Assembly (NCBI GenBank): GCA_945874815.1
Contig: CAMCIE010000013.1
Span: 1-13,159 of the forward strand
Length of the DNA stretch: 13,159 nucleotides
Reading direction: 5' to 3'
Source: an uncultured Bacteroidales bacterium
GTDB lineage: Bacteria; Bacteroidota; Bacteroidia; Bacteroidales; UBA932
Each line of letters begins with the position of its first letter. Positions within the stretch are counted from its first letter, which is position 1. The position numbers were made by a program, and so were the translations under genes. Below, in pieces: positions 6,459 to 12,992 of the stretch. The notes under the pieces are model-generated. The model saw nothing but the letters and a program-made list of their open reading frames with translations, was not told the origin of the DNA and made no database searches.

Positions 6459-8855
6459 ATGTCAATAAGAAATTTAACAGGCGGAAGAAGTTCGGCGGCG
6501 GCATCGCTTCTGAATATTTTAGGAATGTCGATGGCGTTCGCCGCCCTGTATATCATTATGGTCCAGGTCAATTATGACCTTGGATACAACAGGAAAATCA
6601 AAGACTCCGACAGGATCTATGTCGTAACGATGCCGGACTGGTACACTCCGGGCAACTGGATGCCATGGATGTCGAGACCGCTTAGCGAGGCGGCCATAGC
6701 AAACGTTCCATGCGTGGAATGTGGCGGAACAGCTGTTCTTGGACGAGATATGACCCGGCTCAGCCGCGAGGAAGACGGAAGCGGAGAATTCTACATCAAT
6801 TTCGGCAAAGTGTCATCGGGAGCATTGCAGGTCTTCAATTTTGAGACAGTGGAAGGAAGCATCGAGGACCTTGCACCGTGGAAAGACCTTATCATATCCG
6901 ACACAAAGGCGGAGGAACTCGGCCTGCACGCAGGTGATGTCCTCTACAGCCGTGGCAATGACGGAACTGTCAATCAGTACAATGTGAAGGCCATATTCAG
7001 GCATTACCCTTCCAACAGCGACCTCAGCGATTCAGACTGCATAACCAACATAGGTGGTGAAAACATTGAAGAGTTCAGCGAGTGGAGCTACCCGTATTTC
7101 GTAAAACTCCGTTCGGAGAAAGACAAGGAACTGTTTGAACAACAGGCATTTGATTATATAGTCAAAACCTTCCTCAATATGGCAGAAGAACAGGGGGAGG
7201 AAGTCTCTGATGAGGACTTGGAAGAAAGTAAGGCAAGACTCAAAATCAAACTCTTCCCATTTGAGGATATATATTTCGAGAAGACTCTCTCCAGCCCGGG
7301 TAAAAGCGGCAGCAAGACTACCACTTACACACTTCTTGCCATCGCAATTCTCGTGATAGTCATAGCCTTCATCAATTTCATCAATTTCTTCTTCGCCCTC
7401 GTGCCGGTGCGCCTGCGTTCCGTGAACACGAAAAAGATACTCGGGGCATCGAGAGGAAGACTTGTGACTGGCATTGTCTGCGAATCCGTTGTGATGATTA
7501 TCATTGCCCTTGCCTTGGCGGCAGGTGCCGTCAAACTGTTCTGCGGCAGTTCTCTGGCCTCTCTGATTCCTTGCAGCGCATTATTCTCTAAAAATATCGG
7601 TGTGATGGTCTTCACTGCTCTCGGGGGCATTATTCTCGCTGTGGTGTCCTCGCTCTATCCTGCCCTGTACATTACATCCTTTTCTCCGGCATTCGCCCTC
7701 AAAGGAAGTTTCGGTACGGCCTCAAAAGGCAAGGCGTTCAGGATAGGACTCATCGGATTCCAGTTCACCGTTTCTATCGTGCTGATAATCTGCGCCTCTT
7801 TCGTGACAATGCAGAGGCAGTATATGCTCCATTACGACATGGGATTCGACCGCAGCCAGCTGCTTCAGGTCTATACTTCAACAAAGATCGCCGATATGCG
7901 GAAGACCGCGACATCGGTTCTGAAAACCAATCCTGAAATCAAGGATATAACCTTTGCAAACGGAGATATCGTCTCGAACTACAGGATGGGATGGGGAAGG
8001 CAGTTCAAAGGCGAACAGATCAATTTCATGTGTTATCCTGTTCAATGGAACTTCCTTAGTTTCATGGGAATAGACATAGTTGAAGGAAGGGATTTCATGG
8101 AAAGCGACGAAATATGCGAGAACGGCGTATTCATCTTCAACGAGGCGGCAAGGGACAAGTTCGGACTTACCCTGGAAGACAAGATGCAGGGTCATCAGGG
8201 AGAGACCGACATTGTGGGAATATGCCGGAACTTCAATTACAAGGCTTTGTCGGAGGGAGTGGAGCCTTTCGCCCTATATGTTTTCGGGAAAAATTCATGG
8301 AAGTCTCTCAACACCCTCTATATCAGGACTCAGCCAGGAGCCGACATTCCGGTCCTGATAGACTGGATAAAAAACAAACTGCACGAACTTGATCCATCCG
8401 TTCCTAAGGATGAATTCGAAGTGTCGTTTTTCGACAGCAGGCTTGATTCTGAGTATGGAAAAGAACGCAGGACCTCACGTATAATCTTGCTGTTCACTGC
8501 TTTGGCTATTGTCATATCCCTGATGGGAGTCTTCGGACTGGTGATGTTCGAGGCTGAGTACAGACGCAAGGAAATCGGTATCAGAAGGGTAAACGGCGCC
8601 ACCGTTCCGGACATACTTAAAATGTTCAATGTCAAGTTTGTACGCATTGTACTCGTGTGCTTCGTGCTCTCGCTTCCGATTGCGTGGCTGATTGTCGATG
8701 CCTATTTCAAAGGCTTCGCCTACAGGATGCCTATCTACTGGTGGGTGTTCGTCATAGCCCTTGCTGCAGTGCTGCTTGTGACCGTCACGGTTGTAACGCT
8801 CCGCAGTCTGTCCGCTGCCTTGTCCGACCCAGTTGATTCCATCAAATCAGAGTAA
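6459..8855 (+). CDS. FtsX/MacB-like ABC transporter permease, duplicated 8-TM form
   Basis: Fourth permease, 798 residues and complete. Predicted helices are near 16-36, 289-312, 341-361, 379-401, 428-449, 673-696, 728-747 and 760-780. Periplasmic domains fall at about 37-288 and 450-672. The second coupling motif is conventional: RRKEIGIRRVNGA (702-714). The first is altered, RLRSVNTKKILGA (318-330), matching the third permease. Other shared landmarks are FPFEDIYF (266-273) before the second helix, PAFALKG (409-415) and MGIDIVEGRD (536-545). The tail is DPVDSIKSE. An acidic stretch rich in Glu and Asp (242-257) lies in the first periplasmic domain and has no counterpart in the third permease. 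The 29 bases between the palindromic repeat and ATG 6459 are A/T-rich with no visible promoter box. It is the last gene of the operon in this window; a convergent esterase gene follows after 18 bases. Confidence 0.93.
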   Translation: MSIRNLTGGRSSAAASLLNILGMSMAFAALYIIMVQVNYDLGYNRKIKDSDRIYVVTMPDWYTPGNWMPWMSRPLSEAAIANVPCVECGGTAVLGRDMTRLSREEDGSGEFYINFGKVSSGALQVFNFETVEGSIEDLAPWKDLIISDTKAEELGLHAGDVLYSRGNDGTVNQYNVKAIFRHYPSNSDLSDSDCITNIGGENIEEFSEWSYPYFVKLRSEKDKELFEQQAFDYIVKTFLNMAEEQGEEVSDEDLEESKARLKIKLFPFEDIYFEKTLSSPGKSGSKTTTYTLLAIAILVIVIAFINFINFFFALVPVRLRSVNTKKILGASRGRLVTGIVCESVVMIIIALALAAGAVKLFCGSSLASLIPCSALFSKNIGVMVFTALGGIILAVVSSLYPALYITSFSPAFALKGSFGTASKGKAFRIGLIGFQFTVSIVLIICASFVTMQRQYMLHYDMGFDRSQLLQVYTSTKIADMRKTATSVLKTNPEIKDITFANGDIVSNYRMGWGRQFKGEQINFMCYPVQWNFLSFMGIDIVEGRDFMESDEICENGVFIFNEAARDKFGLTLEDKMQGHQGETDIVGICRNFNYKALSEGVEPFALYVFGKNSWKSLNTLYIRTQPGADIPVLIDWIKNKLHELDPSVPKDEFEVSFFDSRLDSEYGKERRTSRIILLFTALAIVISLMGVFGLVMFEAEYRRKEIGIRRVNGATVPDILKMFNVKFVRIVLVCFVLSLPIAWLIVDAYFKGFAYRMPIYWWVFVIALAAVLLVTVTVVTLRSLSAALSDPVDSIKSE

Positions 8856-8869
8856 TCCGGATTCCGGTC

Positions 8870-8896
8870 GGTGTCAGCCGATGTTCTGGCTGAACC
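8870..8896. terminator. Possible hairpin at the convergent gene junction
   Basis: TCAGCC (8874-8879) pairs with GGCTGA (8888-8893) across an 8-base loop. The stem extends by GGT (8870-8872) with ACC (8894-8896), leaving one bulged G. It starts 14 bases after the last permease stop and covers the final codons of the opposing esterase gene. No T-tract follows on either strand, so a classical intrinsic terminator is doubtful. The position between converging operons is the main argument for a transcript-end role. Confidence 0.25.
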
Positions 8897-9746
8897 ATTC
8901 GATGTGGTAGGGGAGTACCCAGACCCAGTAGTTCCAACGGTGCTTCCCTGGACTGAACAGGGCTATGTGCTTGATGTTCATTTCATTGCATTTGCGTACG
9001 AAATCTTCCGATGCCGGAACGAATTTGGCATCCTGAGATCCGCAGCTAACAACGAGCATTTTTCCGGAGGCTTCTTTCCCGCATATTTCCGGAAGTCTTC
9101 CGAGGCGATGTATTGCACCGATTGCCTTGCACTCGGGGTCTTCAATATGCTTTGCTCCGATCATCGGGGGAATGAGTTCCTTTGATCCGGCGGAATATTT
9201 CAGGTCCAGGACTCCACTCATGGAACCGGCACCGGCGAACAGGTCAGGACGGTCGAGGAAGATGTTCATGGCACCATGCCCTCCCATGGAAAGACCGTCG
9301 ATGAAGGTACGGCCCGGATCAAGTCCATATTCCTTGTCCATTAGCGGCCATAGCTCGTTCCAGAAGAAATCTCTCCATTTCATGTCAGTCTGGTCGGTCT
9401 TGTTGATGTACCAGCTGTCCTTGAATCCGTCAGGGCAGATGATTCTGAATTTGAATCTGTCGCAAAGTGCCTGAAGGTCAGTGTTTTCCTCCCAGCTCGA
9501 CCATTTTCCGCCCCATCCGTGAAGCAGGAAAAGTGTCGGAAGCCCACGCTGGGTGGAACATTCGGCAGCCATCGGGCAGTTTGAGTTTCCGCATCCCGGC
9601 TTTACCGTATCCGGACAATAAACTACGATGGTATCGTTACAATGGAGGTTGGGGGATTCGATTACATGCAGTTTTCTTGTCGCTGATGCTGAAAGACAGC
9701 CAAGCAGCATGGTCACAGTCAGAATTATTCTTGCAAATGTTTTCAT
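8874..9746 (-). CDS. Secreted alpha/beta-hydrolase esterase (PF00756 / esterase D-like)
   Basis: Protein of 290 residues, predicted to be exported and to hydrolyse ester bonds. A signal sequence occupies about 1-22. It could be cleaved after ASA, or MLLGC (13-17) could act as a loose lipobox, making it a lipoprotein. The oxyanion-side motif HGWGG is at 76-80. The nucleophile is Ser153 in GLSMGGHGAM, with probable acid Asp239 (GSQD) and base His269 (GKHRWNYW), which completes the triad. Before the catalytic core is an unusual Cys-rich stretch with five cysteines between residues 36 and 63. I chose ATG 9746; the longer GTG start at 9767 puts seven extra residues before the signal peptide. It is divergent from the dihydroorotate-dehydrogenase-like gene and probably monocistronic. 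Substrate is uncertain: an acyl or feruloyl ester on polysaccharide is plausible, and S-formylglutathione hydrolase is unlikely for an exported protein. Confidence 0.88.
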   Translation of the reverse strand: MKTFARIILTVTMLLGCLSASATRKLHVIESPNLHCNDTIVVYCPDTVKPGCGNSNCPMAAECSTQRGLPTLFLLHGWGGKWSSWEENTDLQALCDRFKFRIICPDGFKDSWYINKTDQTDMKWRDFFWNELWPLMDKEYGLDPGRTFIDGLSMGGHGAMNIFLDRPDLFAGAGSMSGVLDLKYSAGSKELIPPMIGAKHIEDPECKAIGAIHRLGRLPEICGKEASGKMLVVSCGSQDAKFVPASEDFVRKCNEMNIKHIALFSPGKHRWNYWVWVLPYHIEWFSQNIG

Positions 9747-9778
9747 GTTTTGATTTTTTGATATCACGCAAATTTAAT

Positions 9779-9810
9779 CAAAAATAGTATATTTGTGGAA
9801 TATTTGTAAA
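9779..9810 (-). promoter_or_regulatory. Bacteroides-type promoter for the esterase at 8874-9746
   Basis: Read on the - strand, TATTTTTG (9786 down to 9779) fits the Bacteroides -7 consensus TAnnTTTG. TTTA (9810 down to 9807) lies 20 bases upstream and is one base off the -33 TTTG. The -7 box ends 32 bases before the esterase ATG. A second -7-like box, TAAATTTG (9776 down to 9769), is closer to the gene but has no -33 partner. Confidence 0.5.
9788..9795 (+). promoter_or_regulatory. Bacteroides-type -7 box for the dihydroorotate-dehydrogenase-like gene
   Basis: TATATTTG is a full match to TAnnTTTG and ends 26 bases before ATG 9822. No TTTG is found 19-20 bases upstream, so only half of the promoter is supported. 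It abuts the opposing -7 box at 9779-9786, meaning that the two promoters would occupy the same DNA. Confidence 0.4.
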
Positions 9811-9821
9811 CACTGTAACCA

Positions 9822-10796
9822 ATGGGCAATATTTGTACAAAATTCGGAGGACTTCAGATTAAGTCCCCAATCATAGTTGGAAGCAACAGTCAGACGGCTT
9901 CCGTTTCTAAACTTGTTGAATTCGAAAAGGCTGGAGCAGGTGCAGTTGTCCTGAAATCACTTTTTGAAGAGAGCATCACAAGGGAAGTCGCCGCAAATGA
10001 TATCGATATGCATCCTGAGGCGTACGACTATCTCGCAGGTTATCTTGGAGAGAAGGTATTGTCTGATTACCTGGACCTTATCAAACAGGCAAAGGCACAG
10101 TGCTCAATCCCTGTCATTGCTTCCATCGCATGCCATACAGACGGCAAATGGGAGGAATTTGCAACCAGAATCGAGGAGGCCGGAGCCGATGCTCTCGAGC
10201 TCAACGTCATGAGTTTGTGCACTGCCCGCAATTATACCCCAGGTGATTTCGAAAAGATGCACGAGGATATCGTAGCCAACGTTTCATCAAGGATACGCAT
10301 CCCTGTCATCGTGAAAATAGGCTCGAATCTTTCCAATCCGGTGGCACTTTGCGACAGGCTTTACGCCAAGGGAGCGAAGGCGGTAGTCCTTTTCAACAGG
10401 TTCTATCCGACTGACATCGACGTTGACAAGATTGCATTCACAACTGGCAATCCTTTCACTTGCGCTGCTGATCTTTCACTTCCTCTCAGGTGGGCCGGTC
10501 TTGTTTCATCTGCTGTTCCTGCGGTTGACCTGGCTGTATCAGGCGGTGTTGATTCTTGGAAAGGTGTCGTTAAGTCCATCCTCAGCGGTGCTTCTGCAGT
10601 GGAGGTTGCCAGCCCTATCATCCGTGGTGGTGCTTCATGGATTTCCGAAGCCAATGACGGTCTTGAGAAATGGCAGCAGGAGAAAGGATATGAGTCTGTC
10701 AATGACTATAAGGGCAAACTGAATGCTGCTGAGCCTGAGAATGCAGACAAGCTGATGAGGACTCAGTTTCTGAAATATTTCAGTGAGGTTCACTGA
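9822..10796 (+). CDS. Dihydroorotate dehydrogenase-like FMN protein, substrate uncertain
   Basis: Cytoplasmic protein of 324 residues with the TIM-barrel layout of the class 1 dihydroorotate dehydrogenase superfamily. Recognisable elements are the N-terminal strand LQIKSPIIVGS (11-21), Lys45 in VLKSLFEE, Asn128 in ELNVM, Lys165 in PVIVKIGSNL, and a C-terminal FMN-phosphate region SGGVDSW (240-246) plus GASAVEVAS (256-264). The loop that in true PyrD carries an N-x-S-C-P-N signature reads here NVMSLCTARNYTPGDF (128-143), so orotate specificity is not supported. The best fit is the dihydroorotate-dehydrogenase-like group widespread in Bacteroidota, whose reaction is not established as far as I know. 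No pyrK-like or other pyrimidine gene is adjacent. The start ATG 9822 follows a TATATTTG box. It is probably a single-gene transcript, converging with the esterase at 10815-11705. Confidence 0.88.
   Translation: MGNICTKFGGLQIKSPIIVGSNSQTASVSKLVEFEKAGAGAVVLKSLFEESITREVAANDIDMHPEAYDYLAGYLGEKVLSDYLDLIKQAKAQCSIPVIASIACHTDGKWEEFATRIEEAGADALELNVMSLCTARNYTPGDFEKMHEDIVANVSSRIRIPVIVKIGSNLSNPVALCDRLYAKGAKAVVLFNRFYPTDIDVDKIAFTTGNPFTCAADLSLPLRWAGLVSSAVPAVDLAVSGGVDSWKGVVKSILSGASAVEVASPIIRGGASWISEANDGLEKWQQEKGYESVNDYKGKLNAAEPENADKLMRTQFLKYFSEVH
10780..10796 (+). terminator. Hairpin spanning the stop codon of the dehydrogenase-like gene
   Basis: TCAGTGA (10780-10786) and TCACTGA (10790-10796) form a perfect 7-base stem with a GGT loop. 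The stop codon TGA is the 3' end of the stem. The 18 bases to the opposing gene's stop contain no strong T-run, so this may be a weak or factor-assisted transcript end, or chance. Confidence 0.3.
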
Positions 10797-10814
10797 TTCA
10801 TCTGAGACAGGTTT

Positions 10815-11705
10815 CTACCAGAGATTTTGAAGGAAGGCGGAGCAGTAGCGGGTCCAGTTTTTCCAGGTGTGCCCACCTCCGGTGCAAATGTATTCATGCT
10901 TGAAACCATTGCGTCTGAGATAGTTGGCATAATATTGAATGTTTTCGACGAAGATATCATAGTTTCCTATCATCACCCAATATACTTTGGGAGGATTTGC
11001 AAACTGGATTTCCTGCTTCTGTTTCAGACCATAATAAATGTCCTTGTAAGGACCATATCTGACCACCGGCCTCGACATCGGGGAAAACAGTCCCACATAG
11101 TCGAAAGCATCAGGGTTGGCAGCGGAAATATAGATTGACTGCAAAGCCCCGATAGACAGACCTGCAATGGCTCTGCCGCTCTTTGACGCAATGGTCCTGA
11201 ACCGTCGGTCAATCATCGCGACGACATCCTCCATGAAGGAAGTTTCAACGCAGCCAGTAACCTCGAAAAGGGATTCAACCGGGTTTTTCTTTCGTGAAAA
11301 GCAGTATTCCTCGTCGTCTGTGTAATGGTTCATGTTAGGCATGACAATGATTGTGGGAGACATCTTCCCCGTGGCAGTCAGACTGTCCACGGTGTGAAGA
11401 ATGTCTCCTTTTTCTATCCACGCCAATTCGTCACCTCTTGCTCCATGGAAAAGGTAAAGTACCGGATATATGCTTGTAGTATCTGAATAGTAGGCTTCAG
11501 GAAGATAGACCATGAGTCTTCGGCATGTCGGACCCGGTACAGAGGTTTCATATATCACCTGTTCCAGATGCCCTATGCCGAGGTGTATGCTGTCCGGCAT
11601 GGCAAATTCACTCCTGGTACTTTTCCTGTCCTTACCTGAACTTCCCTGGCAGAATGCACTCAGGATAACGATTACGGCAAGGATTGCCAATAACTTATGT
11701 TTCAT
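10815..11705 (-). CDS. Secreted CE1-like esterase (feruloyl/acetyl esterase family, PF00756)
   Basis: Protein of 296 residues with an N-terminal signal peptide (basic KHK, then a hydrophobic run 5-19, cleavage likely near 21-24). A lipobox is not supported because Phe precedes Cys19. The alpha/beta-hydrolase core shows VYLPEAYY (66-73), LYLFHGARGDE (83-93), nucleophile Ser184 in AGLSIGALQS, probable acid Asp250 in IGNYDIF and base His279 in GGGHTWKNW. The GGHTW-x-x-W ending and GLS-x-G-x-x-QS are typical of the CE1 feruloyl or acetylxylan esterase type. The usual second Gly after the nucleophile elbow is Ala187. Its ATG overlaps the stop of the upstream glycosyltransferase in an ATGA, so expression is probably coupled. 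Likely substrates are ester decorations on polysaccharides, but action on a glycoconjugate made by the partner enzyme is also possible. It shares family and topology with the esterase at 8874-9746 but lacks that protein's Cys-rich insert. Confidence 0.88.
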   Translation of the reverse strand: MKHKLLAILAVIVILSAFCQGSSGKDRKSTRSEFAMPDSIHLGIGHLEQVIYETSVPGPTCRRLMVYLPEAYYSDTTSIYPVLYLFHGARGDELAWIEKGDILHTVDSLTATGKMSPTIIVMPNMNHYTDDEEYCFSRKKNPVESLFEVTGCVETSFMEDVVAMIDRRFRTIASKSGRAIAGLSIGALQSIYISAANPDAFDYVGLFSPMSRPVVRYGPYKDIYYGLKQKQEIQFANPPKVYWVMIGNYDIFVENIQYYANYLRRNGFKHEYICTGGGHTWKNWTRYCSAFLQNLW

Positions 11706-12847
11706 CTCGACATGGCTTTTTCATACATTCCAATCATTGAGGCGGTGGAATTGTCGGTACTGTAATCCAATGCTGACTCTGCGTATCTGATACTCATCTT
11801 GCTGCGCTCCTGAGGATGCTCTATCCACCAGTCAATCTTTTCTGCAAGCGCAGCAGGATTGTTCACCGGAAAAGTACTCCTGTGGTCGAGTGCGAACTGA
11901 GAGGTTGCAGTGAGTTTGCCTTCTGCAATAATCGGTACGACTCCTTCTGCAATGGATTCCAGACAGGAAAGCCCTTCCATTTCAACCGTGGCACAGTGCA
12001 CTAAGAGCCAGGCACGGGAACGCAGATCTTCCAATCCTGCCCTGTCGTAATATCCAAAAATCGGTCCATGTTTCAAAATGCCTTTATTTACAAGAGATTG
12101 AGCCCGTTTCTTCAGCCTCTTTTCCATCGGACCCTTTCCTGCAAACCATAGCTGGATTCTTCCGGCATGTTTAGATGCCTTCATGGCATCGAGAAGGGTG
12201 AGCTGTGATTTCTCCCATGCATATCTTCCTATGCAGATGATATTTATAGGATCACTCGGCGGATTGTTCTTTGAAATGGGAGGATGAGAAGATTTTATTC
12301 CATTGCTGCACACCATCTTAGGAGGCGTGACTCCATTCTCTTCAAGGTATGAACGGGCGGCTTCGGAGGGGCAGTGGATGTATGTGCATTTGTTGAAAAC
12401 AGCAGTTTTCCACCAGTACATCAGTCCTTTGCTCAGCAGATTCTCTCCGCTGGCATGAATGGCATTGGCAATGACGTTCTGCGGAAAGAGGTGGAAAGTC
12501 GCAACACATGGTTTTCCCAGTTCACGGGCAATTCTTGCCGTCCTGATTTGAAGTGGAAAGGCTTCATGAAGGTGAATTATGTCCGCCCATTCTACAGCCT
12601 CTCTCATGATTTGCGGGTCGGCCGCGGCGAATCGGAAACCATTCTTATAGATAAGTGGTTCGAATAAGGGAATTTTGAAATGTGCCAATTTGTAGTCCGG
12701 CTGTTTGCCTTCCGGATCGGGATTGGCTGATGCCATCAAACGGGTGTCTATTCCGGCTATCCTGAGATTGGCCAGAAGAGACTGTACGGCTGTGCAAATA
12801 CCGTTACCCTGAATGAAAGCATTATTACAAACAAGTAATACTTTCAT
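11702..12847 (-). CDS. Glycosyltransferase family 4 (GT-B fold)
   Basis: Cytoplasmic or membrane-associated retaining glycosyltransferase of 381 residues, normal for GT4. The N-terminal Rossmann half starts MKVLLVCNNAF and has the glycine loop QGNGICTAV (13-21). HLHEAFPLQ (92-100) and ATFHLFPQN (116-124) line the acceptor side. SNGI (181-184) and CIGRYAWEKSQ (205-215) open the C-terminal nucleotide-sugar half. The donor-binding E-x7-E pattern is Glu289 and Glu297 within VEMEGLSCLESIAEG. It has no signal peptide. The start ATG 12847 lies 35 bases after a TATATTTG promoter box. It is the first gene of a two-gene operon with the esterase at 10815-11705 (4-base overlap). Donor sugar and acceptor cannot be named; envelope glycolipid or surface polysaccharide synthesis is the usual setting for such enzymes. 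Confidence 0.9.
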   Translation of the reverse strand: MKVLLVCNNAFIQGNGICTAVQSLLANLRIAGIDTRLMASANPDPEGKQPDYKLAHFKIPLFEPLIYKNGFRFAAADPQIMREAVEWADIIHLHEAFPLQIRTARIARELGKPCVATFHLFPQNVIANAIHASGENLLSKGLMYWWKTAVFNKCTYIHCPSEAARSYLEENGVTPPKMVCSNGIKSSHPPISKNNPPSDPINIICIGRYAWEKSQLTLLDAMKASKHAGRIQLWFAGKGPMEKRLKKRAQSLVNKGILKHGPIFGYYDRAGLEDLRSRAWLLVHCATVEMEGLSCLESIAEGVVPIIAEGKLTATSQFALDHRSTFPVNNPAALAEKIDWWIEHPQERSKMSIRYAESALDYSTDNSTASMIGMYEKAMSR

Positions 12848-12881
12848 GTTGAATCTTATTTCGTCTTTTGGTTAAGCAGAG

Positions 12882-12913
12882 CAAATATAAGCAATAGGGA
12901 AATACACTGCCAA
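12882..12913 (-). promoter_or_regulatory. Bacteroides-type promoter for the glycosyltransferase-esterase pair
   Basis: On the - strand, TATATTTG (12889 down to 12882) fully matches the -7 consensus TAnnTTTG. TTGG (12913 down to 12910) lies 20 bases upstream as a one-off -33 element, with the same spacing as the proposed promoter at 9779-9810. The rest of the 145-base divergent gap (12848-12992) is A/T-rich. For the + strand gene I see only TATATTAG (12965-12972), one base off the -7 consensus and without a -33 partner. Confidence 0.5.
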
Positions 12914-12992
12914 CATAAGAATCCATGCAGCGATAAAAATAGCGACAATTGGAACATTTTTTCTTATATTAGCGAAATTAAAAACTAATACC

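Noticed and set aside
8854..8863. AATCCGGATT perfect palindrome after the last permease as an operator or terminator
   Set aside because: It is only 10 bases, includes part of the stop codon, has no T-tract and no second copy nearby. Chance is sufficient.
9747..9767. GTG 9767 start for the first esterase
   Set aside because: It would place seven residues before a good signal peptide that begins at ATG 9746, and the - strand promoter boxes fit the shorter form.
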